Source of the DNA: Acidihalobacter ferrooxydans
GTDB lineage: Bacteria > Pseudomonadota > Gammaproteobacteria > DSM-5130 > Acidihalobacteraceae
Length of the DNA: 64,000 nt
Direction of reading: 5' to 3'
Assembly (NCBI RefSeq): GCF_001975725.1
Contig: NZ_CP019434.1
Coordinates: forward strand, 1,757,486-1,821,485
This document shows positions 55,063 to 63,133 of the stretch, piece by piece. Each line of letters begins with the position of its first letter. The first letter of the stretch is position 1. Position numbers and translations under genes: made by a program. The notes under the pieces were generated by a model. The model worked only from the letters and a program-made list of their open reading frames with translations, had not been told where the DNA came from and ran no database searches.

Positions 55063-57024
55063 TCAGGACAGCCAGCGGCTCTTGATCACGCGCCGACCGG
55101 TGTTGCGGTTGCCAGAAACTTTGATGCCACCGCGTTGGGTGGCCTGGTTGATCGATTCAGTAGGTGTTTCAAGGGCTGGCGGACTGGCCAGCCCCAGTTG
55201 CCGCTCCAGTTCGCGCCAGTGACGTTCCTCGAAGCGATCCAGTCCCGCCGCCGCTGCGGCGGCGCGGGCGTAGACGTAGCAGTCGAGCGCCTCGTTGCGC
55301 TCGCGCATCTTTTGCCACTCGCGCACGGGGAAACCGTTGCGGTCGCGGCGGGTGACCAGTTGCTCCGCGCAAAGCTGCTGGATGAACTCGGCGTCGATCC
55401 TGGTCAGGTGGACGAACCCGGCAGGAAACACCGTAGTCAATCCGTCCTCGCCAACATCGGCGCTCTTGCGCAGGTTGTTGTAGAACTCCAGCTTGGCGAT
55501 GCCGACCGCCACCGAATACACCTTGATGCCTCGGCGCAGCTTCTTGCCGCCCTGCGAGACATCGATGGCGGTTGGCGTGCCGATCAAGGCTGCACCGCGC
55601 GGCACGCCCTTGACTGCCATCACGCGCGGATCGCGGCAGGCCCGCACGAAGGCGTAGGCCTCTTGCGTGGCGAAGCCGGTGTCGAGTGCAAAGCGCGCCA
55701 GCGGCATCGACGCACCCGATGCGTGTGTCCAGGTCTCGGCCAGCATTTCAGCAAGGTGCTTCCACACCGTGTCGCGGGCGGTGTCACCCATCAGCACGCG
55801 GTGCTCGACCAGCCACGACTCCTTGCCGCGCCCGAAGGCCCAGACCGACGCCTCGATCCGATCCTTCTGCACGTCTGCCGCACCTACCAGGAGCAGTCCT
55901 CCCTGCGGCACGCTGCCGATGCGGTAGTCCTCGCGACGCTCGACCAGCCGTTGCCAATTCGGCGCTTCGCCTTCCTCGACCCAGGTCTCGCCCAGCTCGG
56001 TGTTCTTGAAAGTCTTGATCGCGGCGGCCGAGCCGGACTCCTTGCTGACCGCGCTCTCCCACGCGTTCGCGATGTCGCGCCACGAGCGCCAGCCCACCGG
56101 GCTGTAGAGCGACGAGAGATGGAAGCCAGACGTCTTGATGCCGTTCTCCGGCGCCATCGCGCGCCACTCGCCGTGTTCGAGCATCCACGTCTTGTGGTGC
56201 TCGGCAATCGCGGTGTCGCAGGACTCACAGATGTAGGCGGCGGTCTCCGGTTGCCCTTTGTCCCAGCGCAACTGCTCGAAGCGCAGCCACTGCCGGTGCG
56301 AGCAATGCGGGCATGGCACGAAGTAGCGGCGCTGGTCGCTGGCCTCGTACTCGCGCTCGATGGCCGAAGCCCCCGAGATCGTCGGCGTCGAGACGATGAA
56401 GATCTTCCGGCGCGCAAAGGTGCGCGTGCGCGCCTCCGCCAGCGAGATCGCATCGCCTTCACCCTCGACGTCCAGCGGGTAGCCGTCCACCTCGTCGAGG
56501 AACAGATACCGCACCGGCATCGAGCGCAGCCCAACCGCGCTGTTGGCACCGGTCATCACCAGTACGCCGCCGCGGAACTCCTTGGCGAGAATGGTGTTGC
56601 CCGAATCCCTACTGCGCGCCGGTGCAATCAGTTCAGCCAGTGCGGACGACTCCTCGATCAGCGGATCGATCCGCTGCTTGGAGTTGCGCTTGGCCATCTC
56701 CACCGTCGGCCAGACGGCCATCATCGGCCCCGGCGCATGGTGAATGACGTAGCCGATCCAGTTCGACCCCATCTCGGTCGCGCCGAGTTGGGCGGCTTTC
56801 ATGAACACCACGCGCTCGACCGGCGAGGTCGGCGACAGGCAATCCATGATGGCCTTGAGGTAAGGCGTGCGGCTGGTGCGCCAGCGTCCCGGCTCTGCGG
56901 ACGCCCTGCTGGAGAGCATCCGGTGCCGATCCGACCATTCGGACACGGTGAGCAGCGGGTCCGGCGTCAGTCCTTCGCGCCAGGCGCGCTCGATTTCGGC
57001 AGCACCTTCGTAGTCGACGTCCAT
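55063..57024 (-). CDS. phage terminase large subunit, GpA type
   Basis: A 653-residue GpA-family packaging ATPase-nuclease. The Walker A-like FMKAAQLGATEMGS lies near residue 65 and Walker B YLFLDEVDGYP near 165. A four-cysteine zinc-ribbon region (CPHCSHRQ and CESC) follows, then the nuclease half. ATG 57024 begins MDVDYEGAAEIERAWREGL; the open frame upstream overlaps the small subunit and is rejected. Confidence 0.92.
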   Translation of the reverse strand: MDVDYEGAAEIERAWREGLTPDPLLTVSEWSDRHRMLSSRASAEPGRWRTSRTPYLKAIMDCLSPTSPVERVVFMKAAQLGATEMGSNWIGYVIHHAPGPMMAVWPTVEMAKRNSKQRIDPLIEESSALAELIAPARSRDSGNTILAKEFRGGVLVMTGANSAVGLRSMPVRYLFLDEVDGYPLDVEGEGDAISLAEARTRTFARRKIFIVSTPTISGASAIEREYEASDQRRYFVPCPHCSHRQWLRFEQLRWDKGQPETAAYICESCDTAIAEHHKTWMLEHGEWRAMAPENGIKTSGFHLSSLYSPVGWRSWRDIANAWESAVSKESGSAAAIKTFKNTELGETWVEEGEAPNWQRLVERREDYRIGSVPQGGLLLVGAADVQKDRIEASVWAFGRGKESWLVEHRVLMGDTARDTVWKHLAEMLAETWTHASGASMPLARFALDTGFATQEAYAFVRACRDPRVMAVKGVPRGAALIGTPTAIDVSQGGKKLRRGIKVYSVAVGIAKLEFYNNLRKSADVGEDGLTTVFPAGFVHLTRIDAEFIQQLCAEQLVTRRDRNGFPVREWQKMRERNEALDCYVYARAAAAAAGLDRFEERHWRELERQLGLASPPALETPTESINQATQRGGIKVSGNRNTGRRVIKSRWLS

Positions 57025-57034
57025 CAGTTCCCGA

Positions 57035-57571
57035 TCAGTCCACGCGCGGGCGCAGATCGCCCAATTCCTGCAAGTGCTCGCGCACTGCGGCCTCCAGTGC
57101 CACGTGCATGGCGTGCGGATCGACATCGAGCCTGGCAGCCATCTGCGCCGAAATGCGCGCGGGCCAGTTGAGCCAGGCATCGCGCTCAGAGCGCGCCAGC
57201 TTGAACACATGCGCAATGGCCTGTGGCCGATCGACCAGCTCTCCTTTTAGGCGGGCCAGTCGCACCTTGTTGGTTTGCGCCTTGACCACTTCGTTGACCG
57301 TGCGTGCCTGCAGCAACGACGTGCCACCAGTAGGCAAGGCAGCAGGCCCGTCGCTCGACGGTGTGCCGGTCTCCTGCACGACCACTTTGGCCGCCTTGGT
57401 ACGGGTGCCTGCCTTGGGCACATCCGAGTTGCGCGCCCACTCGCGATCCGCCCGGTCGGCATCGATGGTTCCGTCAGGTTCCGGCGTGATGCGCCCGGCG
57501 CGAATCGCCTTGTGAACAGCGGTGTCGGTCACGCCTCGGTGCCGGGCGTATGCGCGTATCGAAATGCCCAT
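57035..57571 (-). CDS. phage terminase small subunit, Nu1-like
   Basis: A 178-residue protein: MGISIRAYARHRGVTDTAVH, then IRAGRITPEPDGTIDADRAD, the helix-turn-helix that recognises the packaging site in Nu1-type proteins. The C-terminal half (ARLKGELVDRPQAIAHVFKL) contacts the large subunit. TTG 57595 is an alternative start. Ends 10 nt before the large subunit. Confidence 0.82.
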   Translation of the reverse strand: MGISIRAYARHRGVTDTAVHKAIRAGRITPEPDGTIDADRADREWARNSDVPKAGTRTKAAKVVVQETGTPSSDGPAALPTGGTSLLQARTVNEVVKAQTNKVRLARLKGELVDRPQAIAHVFKLARSERDAWLNWPARISAQMAARLDVDPHAMHVALEAAVREHLQELGDLRPRVD

Positions 57572-57623
57572 GGTGAGAACCGGCGGCTCCTTCAATCATT
57601 TGATGGTTATTCCTCTGGATTGA

Positions 57624-57651
57624 GCTTGGCTTCCATCTGGAACAGCGCGTT
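57624..57651 (+). repeat. prophage leader element, copy 1
   Basis: GCTTGGCTTC, six variable bases, GAACAGCGCGTT. It ends 38 nt before the DUF6900 gene start. Confidence 0.75.
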
Positions 57652-57689
57652 CATGGCATCACCATCAACGACGCCGTCAGGAGACGCAC

Positions 57690-57878
57690 ATGACCAAGCA
57701 AACCGACAAATCCCTGGAAAACCTGCTGCAGCAAATCGCGCTGGATCACCTGTTCATCGACAACCTGGAGACCCGCAACAGCGATCGCCTGGACTTCCAC
57801 GAGGTCAGCGTCTGGGGCGTCAAGAGCGCCCTGATCGCCGCTTACGAGGCGGGCCGGCAAGCCGCCAAACAGGACTGA
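57690..57878 (+). CDS. DUF6900 small protein
   Basis: A 62-residue acidic protein: MTKQTDKSLENLLQQIALDH, then RNSDRLDFHEVSVWGVKSAL. It fits DUF6900, a family seen on plasmids, ICEs and phages next to DUF3489 genes. It has GGAG before ATG 57690, runs opposite to the packaging genes and lies behind leader copy 1. Function unknown. Confidence 0.75.
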   Translation: MTKQTDKSLENLLQQIALDHLFIDNLETRNSDRLDFHEVSVWGVKSALIAAYEAGRQAAKQD

Positions 57879-57894
57879 GAAAGAAGCAGAAGAC

Positions 57895-57922
57895 GCTTGG
57901 CTTCACTCGCGAACAGCGCGTT
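57895..57922 (+). repeat. prophage leader element, copy 2
   Basis: GCTTGGCTTC, six bases, GAACAGCGCGTT; ends 39 nt before the DUF3489 gene start. The bases after it also resemble copy 1 (both begin CAT, and both genes are preceded by GCAC). Confidence 0.75.
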
Positions 57923-57961
57923 CATCAGCTCACGCCATCAACCACTCCAAAGGAGCAGCAC

Positions 57962-58495
57962 ATGAACACCACCCAACTGACCCCGGCCCAGCACGCGATC
58001 CTGGCCTACGCCCTCGAACACACCGGCGGCAAGATCGACTGGTTCCCCGACAACATCAAAGGCGGTGCACGCAAGAAGGTGTTGGACGGACTTTTCAATC
58101 GTGCCTTGATCACTACCGACGGCTCCGACTGGTTTGTCGCTGCCGAGGGCTACGATGCGATGGGTCGCGCCCGTCCCGCCCTCGAACCCACCGCCACGCC
58201 CCTGGATGCCGATCCCGAAATTGAGGCCGCCGTGACCGCAGCCGAGGCCGCGTGGGCCAAGGACGCGAGCACTGAGCAGGCCAAGCCGCGCACCCGCGAG
58301 AACAGCAAGCAGGCGGAAGTCATCCGGATGCTGCAACGCCCCGAGGGCGCCACGATTGCCCAGATCTGCATGGCCACCGGGTGGCAGGCGCATACGGTGC
58401 GCGGCACCTTTGCCGGGGCCTTCAAGAAGAAGCTCGGCCTGACCATCGTCTCGGACAAGGCTCCGGGCGGCGAGCGGGTCTACCGGATCGCCTGA
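57962..58495 (+). CDS. DUF3489 protein
   Basis: A 177-residue protein: MNTTQLTPAQHAILAYALEH, a central acidic linker, then a winged-helix-like C-terminus (KQAEVIRMLQRPEGATIAQI, GWQAHTVRGTFAGAFKKKLG) that defines DUF3489. The domain probably binds DNA. AAAGGAG precedes ATG 57962. It is the middle gene of three in tandem, each with its own leader element. The much longer open frame upstream is rejected. Confidence 0.8.
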   Translation: MNTTQLTPAQHAILAYALEHTGGKIDWFPDNIKGGARKKVLDGLFNRALITTDGSDWFVAAEGYDAMGRARPALEPTATPLDADPEIEAAVTAAEAAWAKDASTEQAKPRTRENSKQAEVIRMLQRPEGATIAQICMATGWQAHTVRGTFAGAFKKKLGLTIVSDKAPGGERVYRIA

Positions 58496-58526
58496 TCAGA
58501 AAGATCGAGAAAGAGGCCAAGCCCCG

Positions 58527-58554
58527 CTTGGCTTCTCAATCGAACAGCGCGTTA
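58527..58554 (+). repeat. prophage leader element, copy 3
   Basis: GCTTGGCTTC, six bases, GAACAGCGCGTT; ends 39 nt before the next start. GAGGCCAAGC just upstream can pair with GCTTGGCTTC, forming a hairpin in this copy. Confidence 0.75.
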
Positions 58555-58593
58555 CTACAGGTGTCGCAACGATCAGATCCCAAGGAGCCAGCG

Positions 58594-58962
58594 ATGAACG
58601 CCACCAACCAAATCCCTGCCACCCAGAACGAAGAATGGGGCTTCTGGGGCACGATGAACGAGCACGCCAGCGCCGGATGGCCCCTGGCGATGGCCGCCAT
58701 CTCGGACGCCACCCACCAGCCCCTCGAATCGGTTCAGTCCTTCCTCGACAGCCGCCACGGTCGCCACTTTGCCGACGACGTCCAAAACGGGCTTTACGAA
58801 GGCATGGCCCTGGCAGAATCGATCAACGCCGCCACGGGGCGCTGGATGGACTGGACGATTGGGCGCCAGACCAGCAAGCAATACGGCATCCCGCGCGGCA
58901 TGCCATACCTGACGGGCTTTGTGATTCACTGCGAGATCGTCGAGGAATCGCTGGTCGCCTGA
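58594..58962 (+). CDS. conserved hypothetical protein, third leader-linked gene
   Basis: A 122-residue protein: MNATNQIPATQNEEWGFWGT, AAISDATHQPLESVQSFLDS, RHGRHFADDVQNGLYEGMAL. I do not recognise a characterised family; similar proteins often travel with DUF3489. AAGGAG precedes ATG 58594. The end overlaps the convergent methyltransferase gene by 37 bases. Confidence 0.7.
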   Translation: MNATNQIPATQNEEWGFWGTMNEHASAGWPLAMAAISDATHQPLESVQSFLDSRHGRHFADDVQNGLYEGMALAESINAATGRWMDWTIGRQTSKQYGIPRGMPYLTGFVIHCEIVEESLVA

Positions 58963-60188
58963 TCGAATACTGCGCCATCCGCCTCGCGGGTGGCCTGCTT
59001 GCCGGTGAAGTCCTCCCACCGGCGCACGATCACATCCACGTACTTCGGATCGAGTTCGATCAGCCGCGCGACGCGCCCCGACTTTTCGGCCGCAATCAAC
59101 GTTGTGCCAGAACCACCGAACGGATCGAGCACCAGGTTACCCGGGCGGCTCGAATTGCGGATGGCTCGCTCGACCAGCTCCACCGGCTTCATCGTCGGAT
59201 GCAGATCGTTCTTCTGCGGCTTCTTGATAGCCCACACATCGCCCTGATCGCGGTCACCACACCAGTGGCGTTGCGCACCCTCGGGCCATCCGTACAGGAT
59301 CGGTTCGTACTGGCGCTGGTAGTCGGCACGGCCAAGCGTGAAGGTGTTCTTGGCCCAGATGATGAACGTCGACCACTTGCCACCGGCGGCACGAAAGGCG
59401 GCTTGCAGCACATCCAGCTCGCTGGATGACATCGCCACGTAGATGCCGCCCCGGCAATTCGCCACGGTCGGCGTCAGCGCTGCCAGCAAGAAGTCGTAGA
59501 AGCCATCGCCCAGGTTGTCGTTGAGGATCGCGCGATCCTTGCCGCGCATCTTGTCCTTGGCGCTGTTGGCGTAGTTCACGTTGTACGGCGGGTCGGTGAA
59601 GACCATGTCTGCCACGTCGCCTTGCATTAGCCGGGCATAGCTCTCTGCCACGGTCGAGTCGCCGCACAGCAGGCGGTGCTGGCCCATGATCCAGACATCG
59701 CCCGGGCGCGAGATCGGTGTCTCGCCAACCTCCGGTACCGCGTCCTCATCGGTCTGGCCCTCATTGTCCGGCTCGTCGCCCGCGATCAGTTCGGCCAGCG
59801 CGTCGGCGTCGAAGCCGGTGATGTCCAGATCGAAACCTTCGAGCTGCAAGGCTTCCAGTTCGATCCGCAGCATCGCATCGTCCCAGCCCGCGTTCTCGGC
59901 GATACGGTTGTCCGCGATGACCAAGGCACGGCGCTGGGTCGGGCTCAAATGGTCGAGTACGACCACCGGTACGATCTCCAGCCCGAGCTTTTGGGCAGCG
60001 GCCAGCCGACCGTGGCCCGCGACGATGATGCCGTCACTGCCTGCGAGGATCGGATTGGTGAAGCCAAACTCGGCAATCGATGCGGCGATCTGCGCCACCT
60101 GATCATCCGAGTGGGTTCGCGCATTGCGGGCATAGGGCAGCAGCTTGGCGGTCGGCCACTGCTCGATCTTGTCGGCCAGCCAGTTCAT
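58926..60188 (-). CDS. ParB-domain DNA methyltransferase, DPPY type
   Basis: A 420-residue fusion. The N-terminal ParB-like nuclease domain has LPYARNARTHSDDQVAQIAA and IIVAGHGRLAAAQKLG. The C-terminal adenine methylase has TDPPYNVNYAN (near residue 195) and VLDPFGGSGTT (near 365). DPPY indicates N6-adenine modification. Such orphan phage methylases can protect phage DNA from host restriction. Overlaps the second methyltransferase by four bases. Confidence 0.9.
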   Translation of the reverse strand: MNWLADKIEQWPTAKLLPYARNARTHSDDQVAQIAASIAEFGFTNPILAGSDGIIVAGHGRLAAAQKLGLEIVPVVVLDHLSPTQRRALVIADNRIAENAGWDDAMLRIELEALQLEGFDLDITGFDADALAELIAGDEPDNEGQTDEDAVPEVGETPISRPGDVWIMGQHRLLCGDSTVAESYARLMQGDVADMVFTDPPYNVNYANSAKDKMRGKDRAILNDNLGDGFYDFLLAALTPTVANCRGGIYVAMSSSELDVLQAAFRAAGGKWSTFIIWAKNTFTLGRADYQRQYEPILYGWPEGAQRHWCGDRDQGDVWAIKKPQKNDLHPTMKPVELVERAIRNSSRPGNLVLDPFGGSGTTLIAAEKSGRVARLIELDPKYVDVIVRRWEDFTGKQATREADGAVFDQATSDSSTISQ

Positions 60189-61609
60189 GCCGCCACCTCG
60201 GCATCGAGGGCGGTGGTGCGCTCAGCGACAACCTGCTCGAAGGACTGACCGGTGGCGATCAAGGTGATCGGCACGCCGGGGTGGTTCTGCTGGAAGCGCT
60301 TGATGGCCACGTCCACGTACTGCGGGGCGATCTCGACGCTGCGGCAGATCCTACCGGTACGTTCGGCCGCCAGCATCGTCGTGCCGCTGCCGCCGAAGGG
60401 TTCGAACACGATGTCGCCCGCGTCGGTGTAGGACTCGATGGCGAACTCCGGCAACGCCACCGGGAACACGGCTGGGTGGTCGATGTCCTGGCCGATCTTG
60501 CCCTTGTGACGCATCACGCGGATCACAGAGTCGGGGATGCGGTTGTCCTGCGTCGGCTGACCCTTGTGTGTCCAGCCACCGACCTCGCCATCCTTACCGC
60601 GCATCGCCGTGGAGGACCCGTCGGAGCGCAGGTGCGAGTCCTGGCCTGCGTGCTTGCAAGGCACGATCTTGTTGGGTTTGCGGGTGTTGCGATTGAAGTG
60701 GAAAACAAACTCGAAGCTGGGAGCCAATCGGCCCTGCCAGTCGCCGGGCATGCCTGGCCCCTGATCCCAGACGTACCACGCGAAGCGCCGCCACCCTTGC
60801 TGACGCATCCAGGACAGCCAGCCATCCCAATACGGGATGACTTCGTTGTCGCGGTGGATCAGCCCAAGATTGACCAGCACCTGTCCGTCGTCCGTCATCG
60901 GCAGATGTGCGAATACACCGCGCATCAGGGTGTCCCAGTCGGCAATGCCGCCGGAGGTGTAGTCGCGCTGGTTGCCATACGGCGGCGAGGTGAAGCAAAG
61001 CTGCGCGGTGTCACCCTGCATCAGCGTGGCGACCACATCCCGGTCGGTGGCATCACCACAGATCAGGCGGTGTGGGCCAATTGCCCAGACATCGCTGGGG
61101 CGAGTAACCGGCACGGTGGGTGCCTGCGGCACATCATCATCAGCGGCGTCACCTGCCGTTTCGTCAGGATCTTCTGCCACCTCAGCCGCATCGTCATCCA
61201 AGTCGGTAGAGAGCAGGCGCTCGAGTTCGCTGCTGTCGAAGCCAGTCAAGGCAAGTTCGTATCCCGATTCGGACAGTTCAGCGAGTTCGAGCGCCAGCAT
61301 GGCTTCATCCCAACCGGCATCCAGTGCCAGCCGGTTGTCAGCGATCACCAGCGCACGCTTTTGCGCGACGGTCAGATGCGCCAGTTCGATCACCGGCACC
61401 TGATCCAGCCCTAGCTTGCGGGCCGCCGCCAGACGACCGTGGCCCGCGATGATGCCGTTGTCGCCATCAACCAGGACCGGGTTCGTCCAGCCGTATTCGA
61501 CGATGCTGGCGGCGATCTTGGCAATCTGCGCATCGGAATGAGTGCGCGGATTGCGGGCGTAGGGGATCAGCGCCTCGACCTTGCGGTACTCGACGTTGAG
61601 CGTGTTCAG
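60185..61609 (-). CDS. ParB-domain DNA methyltransferase, SPPY type
   Basis: A second ParB-methylase fusion, about 474 residues: LIPYARNPRTHSDAQIAKIA and IIAGHGRLAAARKLG, a long acidic linker (STDLDDDAAEVAEDPDETAG), then FTSPPYGNQRDY and FEPFGGSGTTML. SPPY suggests N4-cytosine (or a different adenine class). The start is uncertain: CTG 61609 has GAGG just upstream; the frame is open to TTG 61705, through a terminator hairpin. It overlaps the DPPY enzyme by four bases. Confidence 0.87.
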   Translation of the reverse strand: MNTLNVEYRKVEALIPYARNPRTHSDAQIAKIAASIVEYGWTNPVLVDGDNGIIAGHGRLAAARKLGLDQVPVIELAHLTVAQKRALVIADNRLALDAGWDEAMLALELAELSESGYELALTGFDSSELERLLSTDLDDDAAEVAEDPDETAGDAADDDVPQAPTVPVTRPSDVWAIGPHRLICGDATDRDVVATLMQGDTAQLCFTSPPYGNQRDYTSGGIADWDTLMRGVFAHLPMTDDGQVLVNLGLIHRDNEVIPYWDGWLSWMRQQGWRRFAWYVWDQGPGMPGDWQGRLAPSFEFVFHFNRNTRKPNKIVPCKHAGQDSHLRSDGSSTAMRGKDGEVGGWTHKGQPTQDNRIPDSVIRVMRHKGKIGQDIDHPAVFPVALPEFAIESYTDAGDIVFEPFGGSGTTMLAAERTGRICRSVEIAPQYVDVAIKRFQQNHPGVPITLIATGQSFEQVVAERTTALDAEVAA

Positions 61610-61622
61610 AATCGGTTCCTCG

Positions 61623-61658
61623 AAAAAGAAAACCCGCCGACGGGAAACCGTGGGCGGG
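61623..61658 (-). terminator. strong intrinsic terminator ahead of the SPPY methyltransferase
   Basis: On the minus strand CCCGCC, inner stem ACGG-TTTC-CCGT, GGCGGG, then TTTTCTTTTT. The T tail ends about 14 bases before the likely methyltransferase start, so upstream transcription would stop unless antitermination occurs. Confidence 0.7.
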
Positions 61659-61689
61659 CTCGTGATATGCGCTGGATGGGTGGGTGCAA

Positions 61690-61720
61690 ACTGCAAACCC
61701 CGCAAACCTAGGTTTGCAGT
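61690..61720. promoter_or_regulatory. operator-like palindromes
   Basis: ACTGCAAACC and GGTTTGCAGT flank an 11-base centre, and inside this GCAAACCTAGGTTTGC (61702-61717) is a perfect 16-base palindrome. This nested symmetry is typical of a phage repressor site. The cognate protein is not in the window unless it is HigA. Confidence 0.5.
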
Positions 61721-61820
61721 CTGACGCTAAAAAAGCGCCGCGCTCGCGCCCCCCGCATGGCTCTTCGGCCAGGAAGGACCCATCGCGCTCGGCGGGTCGG
61801 ATCGCGAAGGCAGAAACGAC

Positions 61821-61848
61821 GAAGGCCACAGACTGTGCTGTGGCCTTC
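61821..61848. terminator. perfect 11-bp hairpin
   Basis: GAAGGCCACAG-actgtg-CTGTGGCCTTC. No long T run follows on either strand, so it is a weak terminator or RNA-structure element, possibly ending higBA transcripts. Confidence 0.4.
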
Positions 61849-61973
61849 AGACGTACTTCGCTCGCGAGATTAGCCGTAATACTAGCGAAAAAACCTCAGG
61901 ATGTTGCACGCTGAAAAGTGGCCGAAAGCCCCACCGTTACGCAGGAGTTCCAAGAGGCTAGCAACGATTGGCA

Positions 61974-61985
61974 ATTACATGTAAT
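61974..61985. promoter_or_regulatory. palindrome ATTACATGTAAT
   Basis: A perfect 12-base palindrome within the near-symmetric flanks GGCA and GCCC, 24 bases beyond the HigA stop. It could be an operator or a methylation-independent protein site. Confidence 0.35.
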
Positions 61986-62008
61986 GCCCTCACCGGATCA
62001 GGCGCGAA

Positions 62009-62329
62009 TCAGATGACGGCTTCCAGCCCTTTACGCTCGATCAGATTCAGCAGCTTCAGAGATGGGCCGCTGGGCTTCTTGTCGCCGACCTCCCACTTCT
62101 GCACCGTGGACAAGCTGGTATTCAGCACGGCAGCAAACACCGCTTGGCTCACATGAGCTTGCTCGCGCAGTGACTTGATCTTCTGCGGGGGCATCTCATG
62201 AACATCGAGATGACACAGCGCATCGAACTCGCCCATGCGCCGCTTGCTGATCAAGCCGGCGCCATGCAGCCCACGCGCAGTTTCGTGCATCTCATCCAGA
62301 ATTCGGCTCTTACGCTTTGTCGTTGCCAT
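62009..62329 (-). CDS. higA: HigA-like XRE antitoxin
   Basis: A 106-residue antitoxin: DEMHETARGLHGAGLISKRR, then the HTH KIKSLREQAHVSQAVFAAVL and NTSLSTVQKWEVGDKKPSGP. This is the HigA/NadS-type antitoxin that neutralises its toxin and represses the operon. ATG 62329 overlaps the toxin gene by 20 bases; toxin-first order is the HigBA pattern. Confidence 0.88.
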   Translation of the reverse strand: MATTKRKSRILDEMHETARGLHGAGLISKRRMGEFDALCHLDVHEMPPQKIKSLREQAHVSQAVFAAVLNTSLSTVQKWEVGDKKPSGPSLKLLNLIERKGLEAVI

Positions 62330-62696
62330 CACACACCTCCACAATCTCACCCGCCGACAGGGCGTTTGCCAGCTGTCGATCATCGAATCCGAGCAATTCC
62401 TTTGCCACCTCTTGGAACACCTTCAGTTCGTCTTTATCGATGTTGGCTCGCTCGTTCTTGCCGAACCCGTACAGAAAGAACCAGCGGTCAGCCATCTTGG
62501 TGGCCACTATGGTCCTGGCTCCACCATGCTTGCCCTGCCCGGGCAGGGCGACCCGCTTTTTCACCACATGACCGCCCAGGTCTGCATCGACGAGTCCTTG
62601 GGCCATCTCGGAAACGGCTTCGCACAGAGCATCGTCTGTCAAACCCGCTTTTCGCATCCAGCGGGTGAAGGTTCGGATCCGGAACACGCTTCTCAT
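62310..62696 (-). CDS. higB: HigB/RelE-like toxin
   Basis: A 128-residue toxin: MRSVFRIRTFTRWMRKAGLT, then KKRVALPGQGKHGGARTIVA and FFLYGFGKNERANIDKDELK. This is the RelE/HigB-related group that cuts mRNA at the ribosome. The core residues look intact. It is the first gene of the pair. In a prophage it can act in maintenance or superinfection control. Confidence 0.87.
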   Translation of the reverse strand: MRSVFRIRTFTRWMRKAGLTDDALCEAVSEMAQGLVDADLGGHVVKKRVALPGQGKHGGARTIVATKMADRWFFLYGFGKNERANIDKDELKVFQEVAKELLGFDDRQLANALSAGEIVEVCDGNDKA

Positions 62697-62723
62697 CGTC
62701 GAATCATGCCACTTAGTGCAATA

Positions 62724-62749
62724 GTTTGCCAGTCATGGTTTGCCAGTCA
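62724..62749 (-). promoter_or_regulatory. higBA operator/promoter region
   Basis: GTTTGCCAGTCA is repeated directly at 62724-62735 and 62738-62749. The minus-strand -35-like TTGACT overlaps the outer copy; a -10 is weak (AACTAT). The repeats sit where HigA would autoregulate. Confidence 0.5.
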
Positions 62750-63133
62750 AGTTCCCCGACTGGGGCCGGTTAGCGAATCTGCCACCTGCTGGAGTGCCGC
62801 CTGCCAACGACGCCAGGCAGTGGTCCGGTCACAGGCAAAGCGGCAGCAGATGTCCTTCCACGGATATCGTTGTGCTCGCATCCAGACGAGGTGCCGCTGT
62901 TCTTCTTCCAGCCACTGAACCCACCGTATGGTCTCCAGCATCCGGTCGATGGCCGCGGGGTCGGGCGGAAAGCGGTAGACCGGTGGCTCTGCGCCGAGGT
63001 TTTCCCATGGCATGCGTTTGATCGCCGGCCAGCAGTTGAAGTAGCCCTGCACGCGAACCGGAGGAAGGCGGTGGGCGGTTCTTGCTGCCTCGATGAACCG
63101 GTCGGCCACGGTCTCGATCGTCCATTCAGCCAT
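62747..63133 (-). CDS. DUF6362 phage protein
   Basis: A 128-residue basic protein: TIETVADRFIEAARTAHRLP, CWPAIKRMPWENLGAEPP, then a C-terminal HTH-like part (YPWKDICCRFACDRTTAWRR). It fits DUF6362, common in replication/regulation regions of prophages. Probable DNA binder. Overlaps the neighbour by eight bases. Confidence 0.75.
   Translation of the reverse strand: MAEWTIETVADRFIEAARTAHRLPPVRVQGYFNCWPAIKRMPWENLGAEPPVYRFPPDPAAIDRMLETIRWVQWLEEEQRHLVWMRAQRYPWKDICCRFACDRTTAWRRWQAALQQVADSLTGPSRGT

Larger units (their letters stand above)
61610..62008. other. 399-nt regulatory region between methyltransferases and HigA
   Basis: No gene. It holds, from left to right: the intrinsic terminator at 61623-61658, the dyad at 61690-61720, a perfect hairpin at 61821-61848 (GAAGGCCACAG and CTGTGGCCTTC, six-base loop), and the palindrome ATTACATGTAAT at 61974-61985. 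Confidence 0.6.

Noticed and set aside
55060-57171. A 703-codon plus-strand frame opposite the large terminase
   Set aside because: Antisense shadow of a protein with clear Walker and zinc-ribbon motifs.
57275-57961. Long N-terminal extension of the DUF3489 protein
   Set aside because: It runs through the terminase small subunit, the DUF6900 gene and leader repeats; ATG 57962 has a strong ribosome binding site.
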